A DNA stretch of 64,000 nucleotides from Blastococcus sp. CT_GayMR19 (GTDB lineage: Bacteria; Actinomycetota; Actinomycetes; Mycobacteriales; Geodermatophilaceae), in assembly GCF_004570385.1 (NCBI RefSeq), contig NZ_SPQL01000011.1, positions 119,912 to 183,911 on the forward strand, given 5' to 3'. Below the pieces are notes generated by a model. That model searched no databases. It had not been told where the DNA came from and saw only the letters and a program-made list of their open reading frames with translations. Below are positions 17,913 to 26,813 of the stretch, one piece after another (the stretch's first letter is position 1; every line of letters starts with the position of its first letter). Made by a program: the position numbers and the translations under genes.

Positions 17913-17918
17913 TTAGAG
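17913..17918 (+). promoter_or_regulatory. -10 element of the sulfur-transport operon, leaderless leader peptide
   Basis: TAGAGT ends 7 bases before the ATG of the short leader peptide, with no Shine-Dalgarno between, so the transcript probably begins at or next to the ATG. ACTAACTCGGTAGG upstream (17888-17901) covers the -35 region and may be an operator. Confidence 0.55.
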
Positions 17919-17925
17919 TTCCCGC

Positions 17926-18006
17926 ATGCCTCCGCTGCCCCTCCTTGTGGCTCGCCGCCACCTGGACCACGGGTTGCTGAGCAGCGCGCTCTGTATGCCG
18001 ATCTGA
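17926..18006 (+). CDS. Short leader peptide of the sulfur-uptake operon
   Basis: A 26-residue frame ending at TGA 18004-18006. It contains ARRHLDHGLLSSALC, which matches the known actinobacterial leader-peptide pattern (R-R-H-x-D ... S-S-A-L-C) found before sulfur-assimilation genes. In that family translation through the cysteine codons is thought to control a downstream attenuator. Here the substrate-binding protein starts 98 bases later. The gap has no obvious classic terminator, so the precise mechanism is uncertain. Confidence 0.75.
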   Translation: MPPLPLLVARRHLDHGLLSSALCMPI

Positions 18007-18103
18007 CCGCCGCCCCCTTCTTCCATCCTGGGCGCGCGGCTCGTCGGCGCGCGCCCCCGAAGCCCTCGTCGTCGTCCGTGTGCCTCCGTACCGACGAGGA
18101 CCC

Positions 18104-19198
18104 ATGTCGAACGACCGCACGACCGCCCCCCGCACCGTCCATCGCTCCGTCGCGCTGCTCGCCCTCCTGCCGGTGGCCGCCGTCCTGGCCGCCTGCGGCA
18201 GCAGCAGCGCCGCGGACTCCGCTGACACCGGCGGCGCCGCCGGCGAGCTCCGCCTGGGCTACTTCGCCAACGTCACCCACGCCGCCGCGCTGATCGGCGT
18301 GGAGGAGGGCTACCTGGCCGACGAGCTCGGGAACACCGAATTGAAGACGCAGGTCTTCAACGCCGGTCCCGACGAGGTGGAGGCGCTGTTCGCCGGCGCC
18401 CTGGACGCCGCGTACATCGGCCCCAGCCCCACGGTCAACGCCTACGGGCAGAGCAACGGGGATGCCATCCGCATCATCGCCGGGGCCGCGTCGGGCGGCG
18501 CCCAGCTCGTGGTGCGCGAGGGCATCGACGGCCCCGCGGACCTCGAGGGCGCCACGCTGGCCAGCCCGCAGCTCGGCAACACCCAGGACGTCGCCCTGCG
18601 CACCTGGCTGACCGAGCAGGGGCTCGAGAACAGCGTCGACGGCGGGGGTGACGTGACGATCGCGCCCACCGCCAACAGCGACGTCCTGAACCTGTTCTCG
18701 GCCGGCGAGCTGGACGGCGCTTGGCTCCCCGAGCCCTTCGCCTCCCGGCTGGTGCTCGAGGGCGGCGGCCACGTGCTGGTCAACGAGCGCGACCTCTGGC
18801 CCGACGGCGAGTTCGTGACGACGCACCTCGTCGTCCGCACCGAGTTCCTCGAGCAGTACCCGGAGTCCGTCGCCGCGCTGCTCCGCGGGCACGTTCGTGC
18901 CGTCGAGCTCGCCTCGGGCGACGCCGCGGCCGCGACGACCTCCGTCAACGCGGGACTGGAGGCCGCCGGAGGCTCACCGCTGGGCGCCGAGGTGCTCGAC
19001 CGTGCGTGGGGCGAGCTGTCGGTGACCTACGACCCGATCGCCTCGGCGCTGGAGAAGTCCGCCGAGAACGGGGTCGCCGCGGGCACCACGGAGAACGAGG
19101 TGGATCTCGCCGGCATCTACGACCTGCGGCCGCTCAACGCGATCCTGGCCGACGCCGGCCTCGACCCGGTGTCCGCCGGCGGGCTCGGGGAGGACTGA
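18104..19198 (+). CDS. ABC transporter substrate-binding lipoprotein, sulfonate/nitrate/taurine type
   Basis: 364 residues from ATG 18104. The signal peptide ends in the lipobox VLAACGSS. The mature part has LRLGYFANVTHAAALIGVEEGYL and AAYIGPSPTVNAYGQSNG of the NitT/TauT (SsuA-like) fold, with MTIAPTANSDVLNLFSAGELDGAWLPEP-like late region. It probably delivers an organosulfur compound. A cysteine-type leader peptide precedes it and the ATPase and permease follow with overlapping starts, so the three form one operon. Confidence 0.92.
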   Translation: MSNDRTTAPRTVHRSVALLALLPVAAVLAACGSSSAADSADTGGAAGELRLGYFANVTHAAALIGVEEGYLADELGNTELKTQVFNAGPDEVEALFAGALDAAYIGPSPTVNAYGQSNGDAIRIIAGAASGGAQLVVREGIDGPADLEGATLASPQLGNTQDVALRTWLTEQGLENSVDGGGDVTIAPTANSDVLNLFSAGELDGAWLPEPFASRLVLEGGGHVLVNERDLWPDGEFVTTHLVVRTEFLEQYPESVAALLRGHVRAVELASGDAAAATTSVNAGLEAAGGSPLGAEVLDRAWGELSVTYDPIASALEKSAENGVAAGTTENEVDLAGIYDLRPLNAILADAGLDPVSAGGLGED

Positions 19199-20037
19199 TG
19201 ACCAGCACCATTCGCTCCCAGCAGGAGGTCGGCATGAGCACCCGGTCGCTGACGGAGGCACCGCCTCTCGAGCAGGCCCCACGGCCGGCCGAGGCGGTGC
19301 GCCCCGCGGTGCAGGTGGACGGCGTCTCCCAGCTCTTCCAGCGGGGTGGGCCCCCGGTCCTGCAGGGCGTGGATCTCACCGTCGCCCCGGGAGAGTTCGT
19401 CTGCCTGCTCGGCGCCTCCGGCTGCGGGAAGAGCACGCTGCTCAACCTGATCGCCGGACTCGTCCAGCCCACGGCGGGCCACATCGAGGTGACGGCCCGG
19501 CGACCGGCCCTGATGTTCCAGGAGCCGGCACTGCTGCCATGGCTCACCGCGGCCGGCAACGTCGAACTGGCCCTGCGGGCCCGTGGGGTCGGCCGCGGTG
19601 AGCGCCGGCAGGAGGCGCTCCGGCTGCTCCACCTGGTGAACCTCGACGGTCACGGGGGCAAGCGGGTGCACGAGCTGTCGGGCGGGATGCGGCAGCGGGT
19701 CGCCCTCGCGCGCGCCCTGGCCCAGGACAGCTCGGTCCTCCTGATGGACGAACCGTTCGCCGCGCTGGACGCCATCACGCGGGACGTGCTGCACCAGGAG
19801 CTCACCCGCGTCTGGGGCGAGCAGGGCCTGTCGATCGTCTTCGTCACGCACAACGTGCGCGAGGCCGTCCAACTGGGGCAGCGGGTGGTGCTGATGGGGT
19901 CGCGCCCCGGCCGCATCGTCCGGGAGTGGCAGATCGACATCTCGCACCCCCGGACCATCGAGTCCCCGGCGGTCGGGGCGCTCGCCGCGGAGATCACCTC
20001 CGAGTTGCACCAGGAGATCAGCCGCCATGGTCACTGA
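19198..20037 (+). CDS. ABC transporter ATP-binding protein, SsuB/TauB type
   Basis: 279 residues from ATG 19198, overlapping the upstream stop as TGATG; ATG 19234 is an alternative. Walker A GASGCGKST, Q-loop FQEPALLPWLTA, signature LSGGMRQRVALARA, Walker B VLLMDEPFAALD and H-loop VTHN are all present. MFQEPALLPWL and the NVREAVQLGQRVVLMGSRPGRI block are typical of the nitrate/sulfonate/taurine family. It powers the importer encoded around it. Confidence 0.93.
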   Translation: MTSTIRSQQEVGMSTRSLTEAPPLEQAPRPAEAVRPAVQVDGVSQLFQRGGPPVLQGVDLTVAPGEFVCLLGASGCGKSTLLNLIAGLVQPTAGHIEVTARRPALMFQEPALLPWLTAAGNVELALRARGVGRGERRQEALRLLHLVNLDGHGGKRVHELSGGMRQRVALARALAQDSSVLLMDEPFAALDAITRDVLHQELTRVWGEQGLSIVFVTHNVREAVQLGQRVVLMGSRPGRIVREWQIDISHPRTIESPAVGALAAEITSELHQEISRHGH

Positions 20038-20947
20038 CCTCTCCTCCCGTGGGATGCGGGCGGACGCGGCGGACCCGAACGTCGCGTCCGCCGCCGACCG
20101 GGCCGTCGTCGCGGGCCTGGACGCCCTCGACGCGGGCCCGCAGCTGCCGCCCCGGCCGGGGCTCGGCCGGCGCTTCGTCCGCTCGGTCCTGCCGCCGATC
20201 GTCTTCCTCGCCCTGCTCGTGGGCGTCTGGCAGCTGGCGTACGTGGCGGAGGTCAAGCCGCCCTACGCCCTGCCCGGACCCGCCGACGTCGCGGAGACGT
20301 TCTGGACGAACGTCCTGAGCGGCCGGGCATCGGAGGCGATCTGGACGAGCCTGAGCCGGGGTGCGATCGGGTTCGCCATGTCGTTGGTGCTGGGGACCCT
20401 GCTCGGTCTGGCCATGTGGGCGAGCCGATGGCTGCGCGCGGCCGTCGGGCCGATCGTCAGCGGCCTGCAGAGCCTGCCGTCGGTGGCCTGGGTGCCCGCG
20501 GCGATCATCTGGTTCCAGCTGTCCGACGCGGCGATCTACACCGTGGTCCTGCTGGGCGCCGTCCCGTCGATCGCGAACGGCCTGCTGGGCGGGCTCAAGC
20601 AGGTCCCGCCGCTGTTCGACCGGGTCGGCCGGGTGCTCGGGCTGTCGGCCGCCGGCCGGATCCGGCACGTGCTGCTGCCCGCCGCGCTCCCCGGGTACCT
20701 GGGCGGTCTGCGCCAGGGCTGGGCCTTCGCCTGGCGCTCCCTGATGGCCGCCGAGCTGATCACCTACTCACCCGCGCTGGGTCAGGGCCTCGGCCAGCTG
20801 CTGAACGTCGGCCGGGAGCTGTCGCAGATGTCGCTGGTGATCACCTCGATCACCCTGATCCTCGTCGTGGGCGTCGCGATCGAGCTGCTGCTCTTCGCGC
20901 CGCTCGAGCGCCGGGTCCTGACCCGCCGCGGGCTGACCATGCGCTGA
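20027..20947 (+). CDS. ABC transporter permease, SsuC/TauC type
   Basis: 306 residues overlapping the ATPase gene by 11 bases. After a hydrophilic start, about six membrane helices follow. WTSLSRGAIGFAMSLVLGTLLGL and the coupling loop AWRSLMAAELITYS are characteristic of this permease family. It completes a three-gene importer for sulfonate, taurine or a related anion. The downstream ligase gene is convergent, with only 4 bases between the stops. Confidence 0.93.
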   Translation: MVTDLSSRGMRADAADPNVASAADRAVVAGLDALDAGPQLPPRPGLGRRFVRSVLPPIVFLALLVGVWQLAYVAEVKPPYALPGPADVAETFWTNVLSGRASEAIWTSLSRGAIGFAMSLVLGTLLGLAMWASRWLRAAVGPIVSGLQSLPSVAWVPAAIIWFQLSDAAIYTVVLLGAVPSIANGLLGGLKQVPPLFDRVGRVLGLSAAGRIRHVLLPAALPGYLGGLRQGWAFAWRSLMAAELITYSPALGQGLGQLLNVGRELSQMSLVITSITLILVVGVAIELLLFAPLERRVLTRRGLTMR

Positions 20948-20951
20948 GCGG

Positions 20952-21965
20952 TCAGGGCAGCGGGTCGACGTCCTCCGGCCGCAGGTCCGGACGCACCCGG
21001 ACGTAGCGCAGCGGGTGCCGGAAGATCCCGGCCTGCAGGGCCGCGTCCGCGCTCACCTCGACGACGACGGCCGGCTCGACGCGGGTGAGCGCGACCGACA
21101 GCTTCCCGCCGCCGAACCGGCCGGTGCCGATCCGCTCGGGCCACGGGTGGTCGGGCCCGGCGGGCGTGAGGACGGCGGCCAGCTCGGCGGCCTGCTGCGG
21201 GTTCAGCGGGCTCGTCCGCCCGACCACGACGAGCTCTCCGTTCCGGATCCGGCCGGCCACCAGCTGGCTGGGCCGCTCGATCGGGCCGATCACCCCGCCG
21301 GCCACGACCTCGGTCGTCTCCCAGGACTTCACCTTGAGCCACTCCCGGCGTCCCGGTGCGTACCGCGTACCGGCGCCCTTCACGACCAGGCCCTCCACCC
21401 CGGCGGTCCGGAAGTCCTCGAACCACTGACGCGCCTCGGCGGGGTCGGACGTGGCGGGGGACAGCTGCAGCGGCGGCGCCCAGCGTCCGGCCAGCGTCTC
21501 CAGATCGGCCCGGCGGCGCGACAGCCGCTGCCCCCTGAGGTCCCGCCCACCGGAGGCGAGCAGGTCGAAGGCGACGTAGGACGCCGGCGCGGCGGCGACC
21601 AGACCCCGGATCCGTCCCACCGAGGCGGACATCCGCTGCTGCAGCAACCCGAAGTCCAGCCGCGAGCCGTTCCAGATGACGACCTCGCCGTCCAGCACCG
21701 TGCCGGCCGGCACCTGCGCGACCGCCGCTGCGACGACGTCCGGGAAGCGGTCGGTGAGGTCGCGACCCTGCTTGGACCAGACGCGCGTCGCGGAGCCGCT
21801 CCGGACGACGACCAGGCGGTAGCCGTCCCACTTGGGTTCGTAGAGGCAGCCGCCGGGCAGCGCGTGGGCCGCCGGGATCTCCCGCACCGGCTTGGACAGC
21901 TGCACCGCCACGGGCCCGGCGAGCTCGGGCGGCAGGCCCGGCAGGCCAGGGGCGGAGAGCGGCAT
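20952..21965 (-). CDS. ATP-dependent DNA ligase (LigC-like, short form)
   Basis: 337 residues. The adenylation motif is EPKWDGYRLVV (lysine nucleophile), followed by motif III GEVVIW, motif IV GVEGLVVKG and motif V WLKVKSWE. A C-terminal OB fold would follow (HPLRYVRVRPD). It lacks the extra nuclease or polymerase domains of LigD, fitting the LigC class of accessory repair ligases in actinomycetes. No Ku gene is in the window. Confidence 0.92.
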   Translation of the reverse strand: MPLSAPGLPGLPPELAGPVAVQLSKPVREIPAAHALPGGCLYEPKWDGYRLVVVRSGSATRVWSKQGRDLTDRFPDVVAAAVAQVPAGTVLDGEVVIWNGSRLDFGLLQQRMSASVGRIRGLVAAAPASYVAFDLLASGGRDLRGQRLSRRRADLETLAGRWAPPLQLSPATSDPAEARQWFEDFRTAGVEGLVVKGAGTRYAPGRREWLKVKSWETTEVVAGGVIGPIERPSQLVAGRIRNGELVVVGRTSPLNPQQAAELAAVLTPAGPDHPWPERIGTGRFGGGKLSVALTRVEPAVVVEVSADAALQAGIFRHPLRYVRVRPDLRPEDVDPLP

Positions 21966-22052
21966 CCGGCCAGCCTGCCGGGCACGCGGCGGACCTGCAG
22001 GTCCCGCGGTCGTGGCGTCACCCGATCGAGCCCTACCGGGGGCGCACCGCGG

Positions 22053-22580
22053 TCAGCCCCGGTCGAGCAGCAGGAGGCTGAACGCCGCGAGCGACGGCCC
22101 GTCGGTGAAGCGGCCGTCGGCGACCATCGCCCGCAGCTCCGTCTCGCGCACGAAGCGCGAGCGCATGTCCGCCTCGCTGGCCTCCCGGGCCGTGGGCCCG
22201 GCCGTCAGGCCGGTCGCCAGCCACACGTCGAACTCCTGCGTCGAGAGGCCGGGCGCCAGGTCGAGGTGGCCCAGCCGGCGCAGCTCGGCGGCCCGGAGGC
22301 CCGTCTCCTCGGCGAGCTCGGCCCGTGCCAGTTCCTCCGCCGAGCCGTCCGTGCCGTGGGTCCAGGTGCCCTGGGGGAACTCCCACGACCGCCGGCCGAT
22401 CGGGTAGCGGAACTGCTCCACCAGCCAGAAGCCGTCGTCGGCCGCGGGGATGACCAGGGCGAAGTCGGGACGCTCGACCACCCCGTACAGGCCGGTCGAG
22501 CCGTCGTCGTGCTCGATCACGTCCTCCCGCACCCGGATCCAGGGATTGCGGTAGGCCTCCCGGCTGCTCGTGGTCCGCAC
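22053..22580 (-). CDS. Nudix hydrolase (ADP-ribose pyrophosphatase-like)
   Basis: 175 residues. The Nudix box reads GTWTHGTDGSAEELARAELAE then ETGL. The glutamates of the metal site are present, but the usual arginine before the first E of REUxEE is alanine here (RAELAEE). RSWEFPQG precedes it, as in ADP-sugar pyrophosphatases. The substrate is not certain. The opposite-strand DUF1992 gene starts 28 bases away. Confidence 0.85.
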   Translation of the reverse strand: MRTTSSREAYRNPWIRVREDVIEHDDGSTGLYGVVERPDFALVIPAADDGFWLVEQFRYPIGRRSWEFPQGTWTHGTDGSAEELARAELAEETGLRAAELRRLGHLDLAPGLSTQEFDVWLATGLTAGPTAREASEADMRSRFVRETELRAMVADGRFTDGPSLAAFSLLLLDRG

Positions 22581-22607
22581 GCCAGGAGCCTGTCACGATG
22601 GACGCCG

Positions 22608-23099
22608 ATGACCGAACGCAAGCCGGCGGGGATGTCTTTCGAGACCTGGGTCGAGTCCCAGATCGCCCAGGGCATGGCACGCGGTGACTTCGAGGGTCTG
22701 GCGGGATCGGGCAAGCCGTTGCCGCGGCGTTCCGACGCCGACTCGATGGTCGACTGGGTGGTCGCCAAGGCGCGGCAGGAGAACCTCGACCTTTTCGGCA
22801 TGCTGCCGCCCGGCCTGGCGCTCCGCAAGGAGCGGGAGGACCTGCCCCGCCGCGCGGCCGAGCTCATGTCCGAGACCGCCGTGCGCGCGCTCGCCGAGGA
22901 CTACAACGCCCGGGTGGAGGCCTTCTGGCGCCGTCCCCAGGAGAGCCGCTGGTCGCCGGTCCCGGGCCTGGCCGACGTCGAGGCGCTGGTGGCCGAGTGG
23001 CACCGGAACCGTCCGCCGCGGCCTGCGCTCGCACCAGAGCCGGCTGCTCCGGAGCGGCGCCGGTGGCTCGACCGGTGGCGCGTCCGGCGGCGAGGATGA
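22608..23099 (+). CDS. DUF1992 (DnaJ homologue subfamily C member 28-like) protein
   Basis: 163 residues. The conserved opening ETWVESQIAQGMARGDFEGLAGSGKPL is the diagnostic block of DUF1992; the middle ARVEAFWRRPQ and the basic C-terminus also fit. No J-domain is present despite the name of the eukaryotic homologue. Function is unknown. It is followed after 4 bases by a 63-residue frame, probably co-transcribed. Confidence 0.88.
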   Translation: MTERKPAGMSFETWVESQIAQGMARGDFEGLAGSGKPLPRRSDADSMVDWVVAKARQENLDLFGMLPPGLALRKEREDLPRRAAELMSETAVRALAEDYNARVEAFWRRPQESRWSPVPGLADVEALVAEWHRNRPPRPALAPEPAAPERRRWLDRWRVRRRG

Positions 23100-23103
23100 C
23101 GGC

Positions 23104-23295
23104 ATGCGTTTCGTGCTGGAGGTGGACCTGGAGGCCGGGCGGCTGGCGGGCGAGGACCGCGCCGCGGAGCTCGGCCGGATCCTGCGGTACTGGGCGGGTG
23201 CGATGAAGCAGATGCCACCGCTCGCGGCGGGGGACCGGCAGGACCTCTCCGACAGCGACTACACCGTCGTCGGCTCGTGGCGCGTCGAGGAGTGA
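23104..23295 (+). CDS. Small conserved hypothetical protein
   Basis: 63 residues from ATG 23104, immediately after the DUF1992 gene. RFVLEVDLEAGRLAGEDRAA and ILRYWAGAMKQMPPL give a short mixed strand-helix protein with DSDYTVVGSWRVEE at the end. Composition and position support translation. The family function is unknown to me. It is convergent with the response regulator gene, one base apart. Confidence 0.6.
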   Translation: MRFVLEVDLEAGRLAGEDRAAELGRILRYWAGAMKQMPPLAAGDRQDLSDSDYTVVGSWRVEE

Positions 23296-23296
23296 G

Positions 23297-23965
23297 TCAG
23301 TCCGGCGAGCCGGGACGGACCAGTCCGCACTCGTAGCCGAGGACGACGGCCTGCACCCGGTCGCGCAGGTCGAGCTTGGCCAGCAGGTGCGCGACGTGGC
23401 TCTTCACGGTCGTCTCCGAGAGCACGAGGTCGGCCGCGATCTCCGCGTTCGACCGGCCGCGGGCCAGCTCGGTGAACACGTCGAGCTCCCGCGGGGTCAG
23501 CGTGCGCAGTTCCTCGGGCACGCCCGTTCCCGGAGGTGGCCGGCGCACCCAGTCCTCGATCAGCCGCCGGGTCAGGGCCGGGTCGAGGAGGGCCGAGCCG
23601 TCGGCCACCGTCCGGACGGCGTGCAGCAGCGCCGACCGGGGCGAGTCCTTGAGCAGGAAGCCGCTGGCCCCGGCACGCATGGCGGCGTAGAGGTACTCGT
23701 CCTCGCCGAAGGTCGTCAGGATGAGCACGCGCGGGCCGGGTCGGCCGCCCCGGAGCAGCCGCTCGGTGGCCTGCAGGCCGTCCATGACCGGCATCCGGAT
23801 GTCCATCAGGACGACGTCCGGACGGTGCTCCGCGACCCCGCGCAGCGCCGCCTGCCCGTCACCGGCCTCGGCGACCACCTCGAGATCGGGCTGCAGGTCC
23901 AGGATCAGCCGCAGCCCCTCGCGGACCATCGCCTGGTCATCGGCGATCAGCACGCGGATCGTCAC
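23297..23965 (-). CDS. Response regulator, NarL/FixJ family
   Basis: 222 residues. The receiver has the acidic pair IADDQ, phospho-acceptor D in VLMDIRMPVMDGL and the lysine of LLKDS. The C-terminal LuxR-type helix-turn-helix shows LTPRELDVFTELARGRSNAEIA and ETTVKSHVAHLLAKLDLRDR. Its ATG overlaps the histidine kinase stop (ATGA). The likely target is the divergent membrane-protein gene at 25371 or its own operon. Confidence 0.96.
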   Translation of the reverse strand: MTIRVLIADDQAMVREGLRLILDLQPDLEVVAEAGDGQAALRGVAEHRPDVVLMDIRMPVMDGLQATERLLRGGRPGPRVLILTTFGEDEYLYAAMRAGASGFLLKDSPRSALLHAVRTVADGSALLDPALTRRLIEDWVRRPPPGTGVPEELRTLTPRELDVFTELARGRSNAEIAADLVLSETTVKSHVAHLLAKLDLRDRVQAVVLGYECGLVRPGSPD

Positions 23966-25125
23966 GGGGCGGGCACCCCCACCGGCAGGACGGCGGTCAC
24001 CCGGAAACCGCCGTCCGGGTCCGTCCCGGCCTCGAGGGTGCCGCCGTAGAGCGCCGCCCGCTCGCGCATGCCCACGAGCCCGTGACCGGTGGACCTGCCC
24101 GCCGGACCGCGGCCGTCGTCGGTGATCTCGATCCGGAGGCTGACGGGGGTGTGGTCCAGTCGCACGCAGGCCCGGGTGGCGCGGGCGTGCCGGCGGGTGT
24201 TGGTGAGCGCCTCCTGCACGATCCGGAACGCCGCGAGCTCCAGTCCCAGCGGAAGGGCGGCCGGCTCGCCGGTCACCACGACGTCCACCGTGAGCCCGAC
24301 CTCGGCCGCCTCGCGGACCAGCTCCGGGATCCGGCCGAGCGACGGTTGCGGAGAGGTCGACGCCTGGTCGCCGGCGGCCCGGAGCACGCCGAGCAGCCGG
24401 CGCATCTCCCCCAGCGCTTCGCGACCGGTGTCCTGCACCCGTCGCAACGGCTGGACGGCCGCGTCGGGGGAGGAGGCCAGCAGCGCCTCGGCGGCCTCGG
24501 CCTGCACGACCATGAGGCTGAGCCCGTGGGCGACGACGTCGTGCAGCTCGCGGGCGATCCGTGTGCGCTCCTGGGCGGCGGCGAGCTCCGCCTCCCGCTC
24601 CAGTTCGCCTTCCAGTGCGGCGGCCCGGTCCTCGACCGCGGACAGGCGCAGGGCCCGCTGCCGCACGAAGGCGCCGAGCCCGCCGGAGAGGCCGAAGTAG
24701 ACCAGGGGATAGACGAACTCGAAGGTCTCGATCGGGTCGTCCCGCGCCTGGAGGACCGTGATGCCGGTGACCGCCACGGCGAGGACCGCATATCCGGCGG
24801 CGATCGTGACGGGAGGCGCCTCCCGGGCCAGCGTGTAGACGCAGATCATCGTCGCGACGAACGACGCGAAGGTCGCCGGTGCCCCGTCGGCGGCCACCAC
24901 CTGGAGACCGACGCCGGCCGCGACGACGACGGTGACCGGAAGGGGGAACCGCCGGCGGACCGCGAGCGGCAGCACCGCGGCGAGAGCGCCCACGGTCACC
25001 AGGGCGGCGTTACCGGGGGGCTCGTCGGAGACCAGCTGGGTGATCGCGAGGACGGTCAGCAGGGCCGGGACGCCGACGTCGAGCAGCTGCCGGGTCGAGG
25101 CCGAGTGCAACGAGGTGCCCCGCAC
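23962..25125 (-). CDS. Sensor histidine kinase, NarL-type (HisKA_3)
   Basis: 387 residues from GTG 25125 with GGGAGGAGG upstream; the longer frame to 25341 has unlikely composition. Around six membrane helices precede the kinase part. ERTRIARELHDVVAHGLSLM holds the phosphorylated histidine. The HATPase domain shows FRIVQEALTNTRRHA, DDGRG and GHGLVGMRERAALYGG. It pairs with the response regulator. The input is unknown; the sensor region is almost all membrane, as in DesK/LiaS-like kinases. Confidence 0.94.
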   Translation of the reverse strand: MRGTSLHSASTRQLLDVGVPALLTVLAITQLVSDEPPGNAALVTVGALAAVLPLAVRRRFPLPVTVVVAAGVGLQVVAADGAPATFASFVATMICVYTLAREAPPVTIAAGYAVLAVAVTGITVLQARDDPIETFEFVYPLVYFGLSGGLGAFVRQRALRLSAVEDRAAALEGELEREAELAAAQERTRIARELHDVVAHGLSLMVVQAEAAEALLASSPDAAVQPLRRVQDTGREALGEMRRLLGVLRAAGDQASTSPQPSLGRIPELVREAAEVGLTVDVVVTGEPAALPLGLELAAFRIVQEALTNTRRHARATRACVRLDHTPVSLRIEITDDGRGPAGRSTGHGLVGMRERAALYGGTLEAGTDPDGGFRVTAVLPVGVPAP

Positions 25126-25138
25126 GGCCCCTCCTCCC

Positions 25139-25195
25139 GGACTTTCCGCGCGGAAAGTCCCCCTCGCGGCCGGGACCTTCGGCGCGGAAAGTCCC
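25139..25195. repeat. Perfect and imperfect palindrome pair before the histidine kinase
   Basis: At 25139-25160 a perfect 22-base palindrome has core ACTTTCCGCGCGGAAAGT. At 25172-25195 a degenerate relative retains GCGCGGAAAGTCCC. They lie 14 bases upstream of the kinase start and may be operators or mobile palindromes. Confidence 0.7.
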
Positions 25196-25370
25196 GAACG
25201 GTGGGAAGCCTCCCGTCCGGCCGCCCGGTCGCACCACCTCCGCGGGCACGGGTTCCCTCGTCCGTGCGGAGGAGACGGTTCACTCGCCCGGCCGGGGACG
25301 CGGGGTGCGGCGGCCCAGGAGCGTGCTCGGCGTCGGCCCACCGGGGGTCGCCACCGACAAGGAGCTCCTC

Positions 25371-25967
25371 ATGGACATCCCCTCGTTCCTCCGGCCCCTC
25401 GCTCTCGCCGCCGGCCCGATCACGGTCGTCGCCATGGGCCTGGTGTTCGCCGCCGCGGCGACCGCAGGCCCGGACATCGAGTCCTCCCCGCTCGCCGTGG
25501 CCTCCTCGGCGCTGCTCCTCGCGGCGCTTCTCGGCATCGGCGCCGCCGCGTTCTCGGTGCTCGCCCGGGCGCGGGAGGTCGGTAGAGGTGCGGCGGCGCC
25601 GGCCCTGGCCGTCATCGGCTCCGTGCTCGTCGCCGGCGGCGCATGGGCCGCACTCTTCGTGCTGCCGTCGCTCGCCGCCGAGGCGCCCGACGTCCTCGAA
25701 TCCGGGGCGCTGGGCAGCGTGATGGTCGGCTATGTCGCGTCCTACGCCGTCTTCGCGTTCGGCTGGGTGGCCACCGGCGTCGCGTCGATCCGCGCCCGGA
25801 TGGTCCCGACGTGGCTCGGCGTCCTCGTGGTCGTCGGCGGTGCCGCCTCGATGGTGCCCGCGCCGGAGGCTCTCCGGCTGCTGGTCGTCGGCATCGCGGC
25901 GACCCTGGTCGCCCGCGGGCTGACGGCGCCGGTGCCCGGCCGCACCCGGGCCACGGTCTCGGCCTGA
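25371..25967 (+). CDS. Integral membrane protein, unknown function
   Basis: 198 residues from ATG 25371 with AGGAG upstream. About six membrane helices are evident, for example ITVVAMGLVFAAAATAG, LLLAALLGIGAAAFSVL and LLVVGIAATLVARGL. The layout resembles DUF4386-like small membrane proteins. It is divergent from the histidine kinase/response regulator pair, which often controls the neighbouring membrane gene in such arrangements. Confidence 0.75.
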   Translation: MDIPSFLRPLALAAGPITVVAMGLVFAAAATAGPDIESSPLAVASSALLLAALLGIGAAAFSVLARAREVGRGAAAPALAVIGSVLVAGGAWAALFVLPSLAAEAPDVLESGALGSVMVGYVASYAVFAFGWVATGVASIRARMVPTWLGVLVVVGGAASMVPAPEALRLLVVGIAATLVARGLTAPVPGRTRATVSA

Positions 25968-26014
25968 GCCGCCCCGAGCCTGCTCGCGACGCACGCCCGG
26001 GTGAGCGTCGCCGG

Positions 26015-26716
26015 CTACGACCGGAGGGCGGAGCGGCGGCGTCGTCGCTCCAGGGCGAGCAGCCCACCGGCAATCGCGACGGCGAGCGCCATGGCGAGAA
26101 GGGAGACGGGCAGCGCGGGTGGGTCCGCGTGGTCCGTCGGCTGCGACCTGAGGACGTCGTACTGCTCCACGACGGTGGTCCGCAGCTCGGCGAGCTCGGC
26201 GGGTCCGGGGAGGGCCTTCCGGGCCCAGTCGTTGAGCGGCCGCACGGTCGTGCCGGACAGGGCGTAGTAGGCCCCGTTGGGCGCGTCGTGGATCAGGAGC
26301 TCGGTGGCGGACACCGCCCCCAGCGCAGCGCCGAGAGCGACGTCGTCCGAGTAGCCGTTCGGTTGCGCGCGACCACCGTCGGGCCGCCACACGCCGAGGG
26401 TGCCGAGCACCTCGTCGCCGCGCTCGAGGGCGGCCACCCACTGGCCGGTCGAGACCACCGGCTCGGTCACCGGGCCCTCGTCGACGAAGGTCATCGAGAA
26501 GCGGAACAACTCATGGACGTCCTCGGCCCGGACGTCGCCGGAGAAGTCCGCACCCAGGCCCTCCGCCCCCGCCTGCGCCTGGCGGAGCCCCGCGCCCGCG
26601 GAGACCGCGCGGACGTCCTCCGGAACGGTCGGCACGGGCAGAGCGGACGCCGGTCCGCCGGTCAGGACGACGGTGACCAGCGCGGCCGCCGTCGCGAGCC
26701 ATGTCCTGGACCACAT
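26015..26716 (-). CDS. Membrane-anchored extracytoplasmic protein, unknown function
   Basis: 233 residues. A signal peptide (WLATAAALVTVVLTGGPASALP) precedes a ~165-residue extracellular domain. A C-terminal helix LLAMALAVAIAGGLLALERRRRR anchors it with a basic tail. There are no recognised motifs in the exported domain, which contains FSMTFVDEGP, GVWRPDGGRAQPNGY and NGAYYALSGTTVRPLNDWARKAL. It could be a membrane-tethered sensory or binding protein. Its orthologue family is not known to me. Confidence 0.65.
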   Translation of the reverse strand: MWSRTWLATAAALVTVVLTGGPASALPVPTVPEDVRAVSAGAGLRQAQAGAEGLGADFSGDVRAEDVHELFRFSMTFVDEGPVTEPVVSTGQWVAALERGDEVLGTLGVWRPDGGRAQPNGYSDDVALGAALGAVSATELLIHDAPNGAYYALSGTTVRPLNDWARKALPGPAELAELRTTVVEQYDVLRSQPTDHADPPALPVSLLAMALAVAIAGGLLALERRRRRSALRS

Positions 26717-26813
26717 CGCCGTCCGCCTCCCCGTGCTGCCGGGCGGCCAGCGTCCCCGCGCGCGAGCGGCTGATCAAGAGATGGACCCGAACCGCAACCG
26801 GGTCGTTGTCGCA

